From Helicobacter sp. MIT 05-5293 (GTDB lineage Bacteria > Campylobacterota > Campylobacteria > Campylobacterales > Helicobacteraceae): a stretch of 64,000 nt of DNA. The position numbers and the translations under genes are program-made. The DNA lies in NCBI RefSeq assembly GCF_000765665.2, contig NZ_JROZ02000003.1:172309-236308 (forward strand), written 5' to 3'. Below are positions 27,489 through 36,814 of this stretch, piece by piece. How positions within the stretch are numbered: position 1 is the stretch's first letter; each line of letters begins with the position of its first letter. The notes beneath the pieces are model-generated. The model was not told where the DNA came from. It saw only the letters and a program-made list of their open reading frames with translations, and did no database searches.

Positions 27489-28133
27489 TCAATCTTCTTT
27501 TTTAGGATTGATTTTTGATTGGATTGTATCCTGCGCTTCTTTTGCGGTTGCCTCGACTTTATCCTTAACATTTTCTACACTTTCTTGAATCGTATCGGTA
27601 AGCGTTTGTGTATTGATGTTTCCAAGATTCTCTTTGACTTCTTGCACTTGGTCAAGATTCATTATTTGAATCGAGAGTTTTTTCATCAAGGGAAATAATG
27701 AGCTGTTTTGCTCCATATTTTGTGAAAAGTTTTTAAGCCATTCGATTTGTGTAATACCAAAGACGATAATGGAGATAATCAAAAATGCCTTACAAAAGCC
27801 AAAAATTAAGCCTAATGCTCCATCAAGCACTCCTAATGGTGTAAATCTAAGTATCCGAAAAAGAAATTCTCCGAGTAACAAAAAGATTGCCCAAATCAAT
27901 GTGATAGTAATAAGAAATCCAATGAGTGCATTAATCTCGGGTGTATTAAAGTCATAAAGTGTGCGGGCAAACCAATCTCCCATACTTGTATAATATCTTG
28001 AAGCAAAAAAAATCCCAAGCAAGATTCCTAAAAAACTCGCAAGCCCACGAATAATCCCTTGCCAAATACCCTTGATAGAAAGCAGTATAAGCACCACCAA
28101 AATGCCGATGTCAATATAGCTTAATTTGTCCAT
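27489..28133 (-). CDS. CvpA-family membrane protein
   Basis: A 214-residue protein with four hydrophobic segments in the first 150 residues and the CvpA opening DIGILVVLILLSIKGIWQGIIRGLASFLGILLG. The C-terminal tail is a charged amphipathic helix (ESVENVKDKVEATAKEAQDTIQSK). CvpA proteins are linked to colicin V production in E. coli and to envelope stress in other bacteria; the molecular role is unclear. It is the first gene of the minus-strand run that continues to the wbp-like genes. The 283-base gap upstream (28134-28416) is AT-rich, contains several AGAATCT words and no gene I can see. Confidence 0.83.
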   Translation of the reverse strand: MDKLSYIDIGILVVLILLSIKGIWQGIIRGLASFLGILLGIFFASRYYTSMGDWFARTLYDFNTPEINALIGFLITITLIWAIFLLLGEFLFRILRFTPLGVLDGALGLIFGFCKAFLIISIIVFGITQIEWLKNFSQNMEQNSSLFPLMKKLSIQIMNLDQVQEVKENLGNINTQTLTDTIQESVENVKDKVEATAKEAQDTIQSKINPKKED

Positions 28134-28416
28134 TTGTTTTAGTCCTCATTAGAATCTTGCAAGAACAAAAATTGACTCCATTTTGAGCAATGCGAGCAAT
28201 GATTGTCCTTTAAGCTTTTGAATAAAGTAGATTCTATCATAAAAAACGCACAAAACAATAACACAATCTGATGATTTTGTATGATTTTTGCGGAGTTTTA
28301 GCTTATTTTTTGGTTATATGTCTTAGAATCTTTGGTCATTAAAGCTTTAAATTTATCAAATTATGATGAATATTTTGGGAGAAAGTTTAAGTCAGTTTAA
28401 GAAATGGATAGGGTAA

Positions 28417-29307
28417 ATGTTGGAAAGATTCAAAGGGACATTAAAAGATTTTAGCGAATTAGTTGCATTTGAGCATACTATTTTTTCAAGCACTTTTATT
28501 TTGATTGCGATGATAGTAGCAAGTATGCAGCTTCATGGTATTCCTTGGTTTGGTTGGAAAACCCTATTTTTATGCGCGTTGGCACTTATTAGCGCAAGAA
28601 ATTTTGCTATGGGTTTTAATCGTTTGAAAGACAGAGATATAGATGCTCGTAATGCCCGCACAAGTAATCGTCCTAGTGTCGATGGGCGCATAGGTTTAGT
28701 TTCTTTGATATGCTTTAATCTTATAAATATTATTGTTTTTATTGTGGTGTCTTATTATATTAACTCCTTAGCCTTTTATTTGTCTGTTCCATTTTTGCTC
28801 ATTTTGGCATTATATTCTTATATGAAACGCTTTAGTGCGTTGGCTCATTGGGTATTGGGCTTGTGCTTGGCACTTGCTCCGATTGCTGGCGTTATTGCCA
28901 TACTAGGAGAGATTCCGTATTGGTGCTTGTTTTTGTCAGTCGGAGTGATGTTTTGGGTGGCTGGATTTGATCTATTATATTCTTTGCAAGATATTGAGTT
29001 TGACAAACAACATCATCTTCATTCAATTCCTGCGAAATTTGGCGAACGCAAAACACTTTATTTTTCTCGTCTGTGTCATATTATTGCTATAATCAGTTGG
29101 TTTTTGTTTGTCTGGGAGGCTGAACTCTCTATCATAGCTTATGTGGGTGTTTTTTGCTCTGCTTTAATGCTCTGCTATGAGCAATATCTCGTCCATACAA
29201 ATCTTAAAAATATTCCTAAGGCATTTTTTGTAACCAATGGTTATTTGGGTGTTTTGTTTTTCTTTTTTATTTTGTTTGATTCGATAGGACGGATTTATGG
29301 ACTTTAA
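28417..29307 (+). CDS. UbiA-family prenyltransferase, probably MqnP of menaquinone synthesis
   Basis: A 296-residue membrane prenyltransferase with eight to nine helices. The first Asp-rich motif is NRLKDRDIDARNARTSNRP (about residue 70) and the second is DLLYSLQDIEFDKQHHLHSIPAKFG (about 187). Helicobacter makes menaquinone by the futalosine route, in which the UbiA homologue (MqnP) prenylates the dihydroxynaphthoate precursor; older annotations call it 4-hydroxybenzoate polyprenyltransferase. Its end overlaps the next gene by 11 bases. Confidence 0.82.
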   Translation: MLERFKGTLKDFSELVAFEHTIFSSTFILIAMIVASMQLHGIPWFGWKTLFLCALALISARNFAMGFNRLKDRDIDARNARTSNRPSVDGRIGLVSLICFNLINIIVFIVVSYYINSLAFYLSVPFLLILALYSYMKRFSALAHWVLGLCLALAPIAGVIAILGEIPYWCLFLSVGVMFWVAGFDLLYSLQDIEFDKQHHLHSIPAKFGERKTLYFSRLCHIIAIISWFLFVWEAELSIIAYVGVFCSALMLCYEQYLVHTNLKNIPKAFFVTNGYLGVLFFFFILFDSIGRIYGL

Positions 29308-29851
29308 AAAGTTGCTTGACGAGTTGGGAATCCAAACAAGAATCGCTCCTTGTGAGCTAGAAATTGATTTTTCAAAAGTCAATGAAGCCAATGAAGAGCA
29401 ATTTAGAAAAGAGTTTATTACGCTTGCAGAACAAAAACAGGGTGTTTTGAATCAATGGCTTAATAAATTAAAATCAAAAAATCGTATGCAAGAGACTGAT
29501 GAAGTGCTTTTAGAGCTACTGATTGAAATTTATAAAAAAATTGATCGCTTGGAACAAATCCTTGATCAAAAAACCAAAACTTATATCCCATTAGAATCTC
29601 AAGAGATGATAAGCCATATAGGGCATAGCGTATTGTGTATGCCTAAGCCAACTTTTAATGAGCAGCAAGCTTATTATTTGCGGCTTTTCTTGCCTATTTT
29701 TCCCCAGCGATATATTGGTCTTTTTGGATTGGCTTTGCACCCACAAGTTATGCGAATAGAACGCATTCATACAAATGATGCAGGCGATTTTGATAGTTTG
29801 GTTGCAGAGAGAGAGCGGCTGATGATTTTGGATTCTAAAAGTTTAAGATAG
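29297..29851 (+). CDS. Conserved hypothetical protein with helical N-terminus
   Basis: A 184-residue soluble protein starting inside the prenyltransferase gene (11-base overlap). Residues 1-100 are helical and charged, with a coiled-coil-like stretch (LLELLIEIYKKIDRLEQILDQK). Residues 100-184 look beta-rich (YIPLESQEMISHIGHSVLCM and YYLRLFLPIFPQRYIGLFGLAL). That arrangement is reminiscent of a degenerate PilZ-like fold, but no RxxxR/DxSxxG c-di-GMP motif is visible. I do not recognise the family. Co-transcription with the membrane/coiled-coil gene at 29874 is likely. Confidence 0.55.
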   Translation: MDFKKLLDELGIQTRIAPCELEIDFSKVNEANEEQFRKEFITLAEQKQGVLNQWLNKLKSKNRMQETDEVLLELLIEIYKKIDRLEQILDQKTKTYIPLESQEMISHIGHSVLCMPKPTFNEQQAYYLRLFLPIFPQRYIGLFGLALHPQVMRIERIHTNDAGDFDSLVAERERLMILDSKSLR

Positions 29852-29873
29852 ATTTAAAGAGGAGTGATAAGTT

Positions 29874-30404
29874 ATGTTGTTTGGCTTTTCAATGGGCAGT
29901 ATAGGAATGATTTTTGGCTTAATCGCTATTGGTATTGTGTGTCTCGTGTCTTTCTTTAGCTATACGCGCAGTCTTGATTTAAACAAACGTTTGAGGCGGT
30001 TTGAAAAGGGATTTGAAGATTTGAATAATGAGATTTTCAAGATTCACAAATGGGTCAAGGACAATGAACTTGAAAATCAGCTTAGTAGTGCTGCCTTAAA
30101 CACACGCATTAAAACAGAATCTATTGATGCGGTGAATAATGCTTTGGTCAATGTGTATCGTCAGATTGAGATTCTCGAAGCACAAGTCAATAAAGAGCAG
30201 GGCTATATCGGAGAAAGATTAGTGCATATTGAAGAAAAGATTCGTGAGTTTGGTTATTTTCCGACATCAAGCACAAATATCGATGAAAAGCGTATTATCG
30301 GAATGTTTCGTGATGGTTGGAGTATTGATGCGATTGCTAAAGAAATGCGACTAAGCAAAGGTGAAATTGAATTTACACTCAAACTTGCAGATATTAAAGA
30401 ATAA
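29874..30404 (+). CDS. Membrane-anchored coiled-coil protein with C-terminal helix-turn-helix-like segment
   Basis: A 176-residue protein. One transmembrane helix (about residues 7-30, IGMIFGLIAIGIVCLVSFF) is followed by a long coiled coil (35-125). A short C-terminal domain, IIGMFRDGWSIDAIAKEMRLSKGEIEFTLKL, resembles the helix-turn-helix tail of DUF6115/DUF2802-type proteins. Single-pass proteins with this plan often sit near flagellar or envelope genes. The role is unknown. An AGGAGTG site precedes ATG 29874. Confidence 0.6.
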   Translation: MLFGFSMGSIGMIFGLIAIGIVCLVSFFSYTRSLDLNKRLRRFEKGFEDLNNEIFKIHKWVKDNELENQLSSAALNTRIKTESIDAVNNALVNVYRQIEILEAQVNKEQGYIGERLVHIEEKIREFGYFPTSSTNIDEKRIIGMFRDGWSIDAIAKEMRLSKGEIEFTLKLADIKE

Positions 30405-30421
30405 TCAATACTTTAAAATTG

Positions 30422-30430
30422 TGCTATAAT
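30422..30430 (+). promoter_or_regulatory. Extended -10 promoter of aspB
   Basis: TGC followed by a perfect TATAAT (30425-30430), about 40 bases before the chosen start of aspB. The region upstream is T/A-rich, as in Helicobacter vegetative promoters without a clear -35. Confidence 0.7.
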
Positions 30431-30471
30431 TTCGCGGTTTTGCTACTTTAAAAACAATGGAGGACATAAAA

Positions 30472-31653
30472 ATGGGGCAATCATACGCAAGGCGGATAGA
30501 ATCTTTAGGAGAATCGACCACAATTGCTATCAGCACTTTGGCAAGAGAGCTTAAGCAAGCAGGGAAAGATGTTTTAAGTTTTTCAGCAGGAGAGCCTGAT
30601 TTTGACACTCCACAAGTTATTAAAGATGAAGCAATAAGAGCTTTAAAAAGCGGATTCACTAAATATACCGCTGTGGCTGGAATCCCCGAGCTTTTAGAAT
30701 CTATCAAGGGAAAGTTGGAGCGTGAGAATGGCTTAAAATATGAAAAGAATGAGATTCTCGTGAGTAATGGCGCAAAACATTCGCTTTTCAATGTGATTCA
30801 AGCATTGGTCGATGTGGGTGATGAAGTGATCATTCCTTCGCCTTATTGGGTTACTTATCCAGAGCTTGTCATTTATAGTGGTGGTAAGCCTGTGATTGTG
30901 CAAACAACACAAGAAAGTAATTTTAAGATTACAGCAAGTCAGCTCAAAAAGGCAATCACCCCTAAAACCAAAATGCTCATACTTAATACGCCCTCAAATC
31001 CTACGGGAATGGTTTATACGCAAGAAGAGATTGCCGCTCTTGCCGAGGTGCTTAAAGGGACGAAAATTTGGGTGGTGAGTGATGAAATGTATGAAAAGCT
31101 TGTGTATGGAGTGAAGTTTTATTCGGTTGCAGCAATCAGTGATGATATGATGCAACGCACAATCACTATTAATGGTTTAAGCAAGTCTGTGTCTATGACA
31201 GGTTGGAGAATAGGCTATCTTGCAAGCAAAGACAGAAAACTTGTTCAGCTTATCAATAATTTGCAAAGTCAATGCACTTCAAATATTAATTCTATCACAC
31301 AAAAAGCTGCAGTGGTAGCTTTCAAGGGTGAAGCGGATAATGAAATTGAAGAAATGCGTGTAGCTTTTGAAGAGCGTATGAATTTTACTTGCGATGCGAT
31401 TAATAATATTCAAGGTTTGAGTGTCAATAAACCTCAAGGTGCGTTTTATCTTTTTATCAATATTCAACAGCTCCCACAATATGGCAATGATTCAATGGCG
31501 TTTTGCCATAAGATTCTTGAAGATCAAGGGGTGGCTCTCGTGCCCGGTTGTGCGTTTGGTATGGAAGGTTTTGTTCGTTTATCTTTTGCTTGTTCATTAG
31601 AGCAGCTTAAAGAAGGCGTTGCACGTATTGTAAATTTTACTAAAGCACTTTAG
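30472..31653 (+). CDS. aspB: Aspartate aminotransferase (class I)
   Basis: ATG 30472 is preferred to 30457 because the bases between them hold the GGAGGA ribosome site. The product is 393 residues, a PLP fold type I aminotransferase: SFSAGEPDFDTP, VSNGAKHSLFN, NTPSNPTGMVY, the PLP lysine in NGLSKSVSMTGWRIGY, and the C-terminal Arg in RLSFACS. It is very similar in sequence pattern to H. pylori AspB (HP0672). It interconverts aspartate/2-oxoglutarate and oxaloacetate/glutamate; a broader or prephenate-accepting specificity is possible. Confidence 0.92.
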   Translation: MGQSYARRIESLGESTTIAISTLARELKQAGKDVLSFSAGEPDFDTPQVIKDEAIRALKSGFTKYTAVAGIPELLESIKGKLERENGLKYEKNEILVSNGAKHSLFNVIQALVDVGDEVIIPSPYWVTYPELVIYSGGKPVIVQTTQESNFKITASQLKKAITPKTKMLILNTPSNPTGMVYTQEEIAALAEVLKGTKIWVVSDEMYEKLVYGVKFYSVAAISDDMMQRTITINGLSKSVSMTGWRIGYLASKDRKLVQLINNLQSQCTSNINSITQKAAVVAFKGEADNEIEEMRVAFEERMNFTCDAINNIQGLSVNKPQGAFYLFINIQQLPQYGNDSMAFCHKILEDQGVALVPGCAFGMEGFVRLSFACSLEQLKEGVARIVNFTKAL

Positions 31654-31734
31654 ATAAGTGTTTTAGAATCTGTTAAGATTGCAAATTATCAAGTTGATTA
31701 AGGGAGTGGTAGTGAATCTAAGGAATGTTATTTT

Positions 31735-31833
31735 ATGACAATAACACAAAGAGATTTTGCTGCCCCCCCCCCCATTAAAATATTATTTCTATTTTTATGC
31801 CATATTCTATCGAATCTTTTTTGTCCCTCTTGA
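31735..31833 (+). other. Short phase-variable reading frame or gene remnant (31654-32012 gap)
   Basis: The 359 bases between aspB and the sulfatase gene hold no normal gene. An ATG at 31735 opens a 32-codon frame (MTITQRDFAAPPPIKILFL...) that crosses a C11 tract. If one C were lost (C10) or two gained (C13), the frame would instead run to 31990 and give about 85 hydrophobic residues. No family is recognised. It may be the residue of a deleted phase-variable surface gene, or a leader whose translation affects the downstream gene. GGTAG-type ribosome-site evidence is weak. Confidence 0.35.
31763..31773. repeat. C11 tract between aspB and the sulfatase-fold gene
   Basis: Eleven Cs, 240 bases upstream of ATG 32013. 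It is the only long tract in the window that is not inside an identifiable gene. Confidence 0.88.
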
Positions 31834-32012
31834 TGCTCCGGTTTCTTGTATGCGTCAATACGGATTCAAAAGTTTTAAAAAATATTTTTTAAGTTATTTT
31901 TTACTGAAAATTTATTTTGCAAGGTTTAGAATCTTGGTTTTTGTTTGCTTTCCAAATCTTTATGGAAGGCAAGCTTTTGTGTTATTTTAAATTATTTTAT
32001 TTGGAGGAAACA

Positions 32013-34064
32013 ATGAAAAAAAAGTGGTTTGAAAAACTGCTTGTAGAATCAATCTTTTTTGCATTTTTCTTATATTTTATTTTTTTTATTCTTAATGTGG
32101 TTTTTATCATATATGGCAATATTTATTATGATGATATAGGCAATGTAGAAGATTTTTATGAATATTGGAAAACATTTGTCAATAGTTTGCGGTATGATTC
32201 AAGCAGTATTGCTATTTTTACTTTAGGTTATTTTGCACTGGGTTTAGTTTTATTTTGGACAGAATTCCGATGGGTGATATTATGGCTTTATGTTTTAGCT
32301 GTGTTGGGCTTAAGTATTTTTGTCGGAATGTATGAGATTGTCTTTTTTGAAATATATGGCGATGTGTTTAATGCTAATCTTTATGGCGCATTGTTTGGTA
32401 ATGGTAAAATTTTTGCGAATCCGCAGATTCAAAAAGAATACACTATCGCACCCAAAGTTTTGATAGGTATTGTTCTGGGGATTCTTTTTATAGCAATATA
32501 CAGCAAGATTTTTTTTAAAATCGTGCGCGATTATGGTTATGACCCATTAAGCTCAATTCATTCGCGTTCTACTCGTAGAGAATCATCGATTGCAGCATTT
32601 ATTTTATTTGTTATTTTTGCATTGATGATGGTATTTTCATTTCATGGAGGGTTTAGCTTTAAAAGGGTTGATTTTAGTCAAGTTATCAAACCTATTGATA
32701 ATCAATTTTTAAGTAAAGTCAGCACAGGGGCATTTAGAAATTTGTATTTAATCTATAAAGATCATCGTAAAATTTCTAATTCTCATTTCAGTGATTATGT
32801 ATCTCAAACTCCTTTAGAAGCGACAAGAGAGTATTTTCATTTGGATAATCAAAATACAAGTTATGATCTTAAAAAGCTTTTGACGAAGAAGGTAAATAAT
32901 CATTCAGATGTGAAGATCGAACATATATTTTATATTATTGTAGATGGTTTGAGTGAATATCATTTCAGTGAAGAATATAATGAGATAGGCTTGACATCAG
33001 GATTGAAGTCATTGCTCGAAGATTCCCATGGAGTCAAAATAGGTGTGTTTTTAGAAAATGCCAATACAACAATGAAAAATATCGATGTTTATCTTACAGG
33101 GCTTTTTCAGACTGAATTACCCATTGGATCAATGCTGGGCAAATTAGAATCTTTTGCGACTGCCCCGGGCATCATACTGAAGGATTTAGGCTATCAAAAC
33201 ACTTTTTATTATAGCGGATTGGGTATGTGGCAAAACCTTGAGCAATATGCCCATTTGCAAGGGTTTGATGAAGTTTATGACAGCACACATATTGTCCATA
33301 ATGCGAAGCTCAATGGCTATCCATTGCCTTACGAAGGTGCATGGGGGGCTTATGATCATCATTTATTCGCTTTTGTTCGTGGAAATATTTTTAAAGAACG
33401 TTATCGCCCAACTTTTAATATGATACTTACCTCTCCACATTATCCGCCTTATGATATTCCTTTGGAGCAGTTTAATGTTCCGCTTGAAGAGATAGAGAAT
33501 CTTTTCAAACACACTTCGTATGAAAAGAAAGATTCAAGGTTGATTGGAAGCATTTGGTATCAAGATAAGGTGATTACAAAATTTATACAAGACCTCTCAA
33601 AGACTATGCCCAATTCTCTTTTTGTCATCACGGGTAATCACTATGATCGTGAATTTCCTAAGATTGATATGAGTGCCAAAGTGAGTAAAACTATACCTTT
33701 GATTGTTTATTCACCAGCACTTGATTTAAAGAAAAGAAACAACATTGGCTCACATATTGATATTACTCCAACTATCGTTGAAATAGTCGCTCCTGATGGT
33801 TATGCTTATCCAAGCTTTGGGAGACCTTTGGTGAGCAATGAAGTGATTGCATTGGTCGAGAAAAATGTAGCATTGGGGTATTTTACAATTGCTACGGATC
33901 GTTTTATGTATGATAAAAATGGCAAACTAGAATATTTTAAAGACGGAATAGCACGCAATAATGATGAAGAGCTGGCTTCAAGTCTATACAAGCGTTTGCA
34001 ACAAGCGACTGCATTGAGTTGGTGGATTCTCACTCATGGTTATGAGGTGAAAGATATTGAGTGA
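32013..34064 (+). CDS. LTA-synthase/phosphoethanolamine-transferase-like membrane protein
   Basis: ATG 32013 follows TTGGAGG by 7 bases; upstream in-frame codons are hydrophobic noise. The product is 683 residues. Five N-terminal membrane helices (to about residue 215) precede a periplasmic alkaline-phosphatase/sulfatase domain with IIVDGLSEYHF, the nucleophile region ENANTTMKNIDVYLTGLF, GAWGAYDHHLFAF and VITGNHYDREF. Such enzymes move phosphoglycerol or phosphoethanolamine from phospholipid to lipid A or a surface glycan. The exact donor and acceptor are not readable. Its stop overlaps mnmD by 8 bases. The C11 tract upstream could influence expression. Confidence 0.78.
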   Translation: MKKKWFEKLLVESIFFAFFLYFIFFILNVVFIIYGNIYYDDIGNVEDFYEYWKTFVNSLRYDSSSIAIFTLGYFALGLVLFWTEFRWVILWLYVLAVLGLSIFVGMYEIVFFEIYGDVFNANLYGALFGNGKIFANPQIQKEYTIAPKVLIGIVLGILFIAIYSKIFFKIVRDYGYDPLSSIHSRSTRRESSIAAFILFVIFALMMVFSFHGGFSFKRVDFSQVIKPIDNQFLSKVSTGAFRNLYLIYKDHRKISNSHFSDYVSQTPLEATREYFHLDNQNTSYDLKKLLTKKVNNHSDVKIEHIFYIIVDGLSEYHFSEEYNEIGLTSGLKSLLEDSHGVKIGVFLENANTTMKNIDVYLTGLFQTELPIGSMLGKLESFATAPGIILKDLGYQNTFYYSGLGMWQNLEQYAHLQGFDEVYDSTHIVHNAKLNGYPLPYEGAWGAYDHHLFAFVRGNIFKERYRPTFNMILTSPHYPPYDIPLEQFNVPLEEIENLFKHTSYEKKDSRLIGSIWYQDKVITKFIQDLSKTMPNSLFVITGNHYDREFPKIDMSAKVSKTIPLIVYSPALDLKKRNNIGSHIDITPTIVEIVAPDGYAYPSFGRPLVSNEVIALVEKNVALGYFTIATDRFMYDKNGKLEYFKDGIARNNDEELASSLYKRLQQATALSWWILTHGYEVKDIE

Positions 34065-34797
34065 AAAGTGGCAGAGAGAAAGCTCTGATGGGAGCTGGAG
34101 TGCTTATAATGAAACTTTCAGTGAATGTTACCATAGCCTTAAAGATGGAGCATTGAGTGAGACGATATACAAGCACATCACTCCTGCTTTTGAGCATTGG
34201 CAGCCTTTGCCCTCACAGATTCATATTTTGGATATTTGTTTTGGTTTGGGTTATAATACTTTTGCAACTATTGCATTTTGTATCCAGCATCATTTTAAGG
34301 GGTTGCTCAAGATTTATACACCTGAAATTGACAAAAAAATATTCACAAAGCTTTTAGATTTTACTTATCCTGAAATGTTTAGAGAATCTCTTAATATATG
34401 TCAGATTTTAGAAACTTTAGGGCAAGATTCTCGTATTACGCGTTATGATGAATGTTTGTCTCACAATATGGAATTTTGCATTGAATTATATAAAGGCGAT
34501 GCACTAGAGTATCTGCAATATTTCGAATCAGATTTTTTCCACATCATCTATCAAGATGCCTTTAGTCCCACGAAAAATCCCACCTTATGGAGCGAGGAGT
34601 ATTTTTACAAACTTTTTTCTCTTTTGAAGCCACAAGGGATTTTGACTACTTATTCGCAAAGTTCTCCCATTCGTCAAAATGCGATTAAGGCGGGATTTTT
34701 GGTCTATGATTATCAAAATCCTTATGTGCGTGGCGGGAGCTTGATGAGCAAACAAACTTTGAATCTTGTCGGTTTAAAAGCCATCACGGCTAAATGA
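34057..34797 (+). CDS. mnmD: tRNA 5-aminomethyl-2-thiouridine methyltransferase MnmD-like (DUF752)
   Basis: A 246-residue SAM methyltransferase. The start is TTG 34057, overlapping the upstream stop. It has SAYNETFSECYHSLKDGALSE, motif I HILDICFGLGYNTFAT, FFHIIYQDAFSPTKNPTLW and LLKPQGILTTYSQSSPIRQ, all typical of the MnmC methyltransferase domain (DUF752) without the FAD oxidoreductase half. It would carry out the last methylation making mnm5s2U at the tRNA wobble position. The unusual TTG start and overlap suggest low, coupled translation. Confidence 0.83.
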   Translation: MSEKWQRESSDGSWSAYNETFSECYHSLKDGALSETIYKHITPAFEHWQPLPSQIHILDICFGLGYNTFATIAFCIQHHFKGLLKIYTPEIDKKIFTKLLDFTYPEMFRESLNICQILETLGQDSRITRYDECLSHNMEFCIELYKGDALEYLQYFESDFFHIIYQDAFSPTKNPTLWSEEYFYKLFSLLKPQGILTTYSQSSPIRQNAIKAGFLVYDYQNPYVRGGSLMSKQTLNLVGLKAITAK

Positions 34798-34892
34798 AGT
34801 CCTATCTCCTCCCCAACTTCTATGTCGCCTACATCTTCATTAGCTTTAATGACTTGATGCAATAATGCAATCAAATTATCATTAATCTACTC

Positions 34893-36794
34893 TCAAATTT
34901 CCCATTTTTCATAAGCTTGCTTTACCATTTCAATGACAACATCCATTCCACCTGCAAGTGAAAAAAGCCAATATTTGTGCGCGTAAATAAGCTCTGCTTG
35001 TTTGACAAGTTTGCTTTCTTCGTTGTAAGTAGGCATTACTAAAATGCGCGCAATGTCCATTTCTTGATGAAAAATATATGATTGTAGCGCGTCCATAAAA
35101 CACTCTCGGAATTCTTTTTGATCAAAGAGTTCTTTTACCTGTTGGATTCTGTCAATACAATCTTGCAATTCTTTTGCTTCTAGCTCTTCCAAACGCCCCT
35201 CTTTGTTGAGAAGTTCGAATCTCTCCGTAAGAGCGGCAACTTCTAAGAATACTTCTTCAATCAAAGCCTTCTTTTCTGTGCCAAATGCAATCCAATGCTG
35301 CGTTTTTTCTGTGATTTTTTGAAGATTTTTTTGATATTCTTCAGGTGTGGGTGGAGAGAGTTTTATAGGGGATTTTTTTTGCGATTGATTGATAAGAGTG
35401 ATAGCTTGTGCGAAAGGCATTTCTTTACAACCATTGATCCTTGCCCCGCCTTCTGTGGCATTGATCACTTCAATCGGATAAGGCGTATTGGCAATATCAC
35501 GCTCATAAAATGTAAGAAAGAGTTTCCAAATGCGAGTGCTTTCGACCATTCCACCCCCGCCGTATTTTTCCACCATTACTTTTTGCCCTTTTTCTTCCAT
35601 TGTTTTAGGGTTAATTTCATTTGTGCCATACACTGCATTTTGTGCGTGTGATGTGCCATCTTCTCCAAAAGCAAGATCTTGCCCGATAATAATACAACGT
35701 TTAAAGCGTGAATGCACGACAAGTTCATACGCCATATTTGCTGCACTCATTCCGATTCCAATATAGCCATATTCGGCAATATCAAAATAATTTGTGTAAC
35801 CAAAAGGACGCAAACTATATTGAATCTCATCTCCCTTAAGGGCGTCTTTAAGGCGTTGATGCACGATTGAAGTGATAGCAAAGATGACACCTTTGTGTGC
35901 TTCTTTTGGCGTATCCTCATAGAATCTAGCTGTGAGATCCACGCGTTCTAGTGAGAAAACAATGTCAGGCTTGATACCTTCTCTTGCCAAAATAGGAAAT
36001 GAAGCATCAATACAAAAAATCGTAGCATAATCTTGAATCTGCTTAAGGAGAGGGAGTTGTTTATTTAAGCTCGGTCCTGTTGCAACAATGATGGCAGTTT
36101 CTCTATTTTTGAGTTGTCCAAGGAGATTTACTAAAGTCGGGGATTTGATAACATCAGGGAGATTCTGTATATGGTGAGAGATGCCAATGATTGAATCACG
36201 ACTATCGTTACCAACACTCACGACATTATGTTCAATCGCGCGAATAAAAAGCTGATTGATATGAATATAAAGCGTGTTGTATCTATCGTAGTAAGTATTA
36301 AAAATATGCAAATCATAGACTTTGGAGTAAATTTTTGCATCACGATTTGTCGCAAAAAGGAGATCAATACGACTAAAATCGCAATCATTAGCATCTAAAA
36401 AAATAATGCGTCCAGAAAGTATATCATCAGAAAAATCCATTAGATGCAAGACGATAAAAAGTATCTCAAGTTCAGGTTCTAATAAAACAATGCGCTTTAG
36501 CAGCTCATTTTGCAATAAAACCTTATAAAATACGCCATTGCCTATCCCAAAGCAATACAAATAAGGATAATGCGAGTAAGAGCTAAATGCTTTGATTTTT
36601 GCATTTGTCTCTTCAATGGGGTTAGTTTGAAAAAGAGGCGTGTTAGTGCGTTTGTCAATGATATTGATATTAAGCGGGTCATTGCTTTGATAGACTTCAA
36701 AGTTTTGGTTGGGTATGAAATTATGTAGTTTAAGGGCGAGCTTAGGAGAGCGCACCCCCAAAGCAGAAAGATTAAGGCTAAAAAAATCTTGCAT
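34893..36794 (-). CDS. Motility-associated factor glycosyltransferase (Maf, HP0114-like)
   Basis: A 633-residue Maf-family protein (MptE-like/DUF115). The central domain has TAIIVATGPSLNKQLPLLKQIQ, CIDASFPILAREGIKPDIVFSLERVD, IIGQDLAFGEDGTSHAQNAVYG and a C-terminal helical region. Maf proteins transfer pseudaminic or legionaminic acid to flagellin before secretion. It starts 20 bases after the flaB stop on the same strand, the arrangement of H. pylori HP0114-HP0115, so it is likely expressed with flaB. The nonulosonic-acid synthesis genes are elsewhere. Confidence 0.87.
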   Translation of the reverse strand: MQDFFSLNLSALGVRSPKLALKLHNFIPNQNFEVYQSNDPLNINIIDKRTNTPLFQTNPIEETNAKIKAFSSYSHYPYLYCFGIGNGVFYKVLLQNELLKRIVLLEPELEILFIVLHLMDFSDDILSGRIIFLDANDCDFSRIDLLFATNRDAKIYSKVYDLHIFNTYYDRYNTLYIHINQLFIRAIEHNVVSVGNDSRDSIIGISHHIQNLPDVIKSPTLVNLLGQLKNRETAIIVATGPSLNKQLPLLKQIQDYATIFCIDASFPILAREGIKPDIVFSLERVDLTARFYEDTPKEAHKGVIFAITSIVHQRLKDALKGDEIQYSLRPFGYTNYFDIAEYGYIGIGMSAANMAYELVVHSRFKRCIIIGQDLAFGEDGTSHAQNAVYGTNEINPKTMEEKGQKVMVEKYGGGGMVESTRIWKLFLTFYERDIANTPYPIEVINATEGGARINGCKEMPFAQAITLINQSQKKSPIKLSPPTPEEYQKNLQKITEKTQHWIAFGTEKKALIEEVFLEVAALTERFELLNKEGRLEELEAKELQDCIDRIQQVKELFDQKEFRECFMDALQSYIFHQEMDIARILVMPTYNEESKLVKQAELIYAHKYWLFSLAGGMDVVIEMVKQAYEKWEI

Positions 36795-36814
36795 TCTATC
36801 CTGCTTGCTTTAGA

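Noticed and set aside
34798..34892. Open minus-strand frame after maf (reads NDNLIALLHQVIKANEDVG)
   Set aside because: It follows two stops in the maf frame, has no start or ribosome site and runs into the antisense of mnmD. It may be a remnant, but support is too weak.
35295..35766. Plus-strand frames inside maf
   Set aside because: They are antisense to a well-conserved protein, with improbable composition and no ribosome sites.
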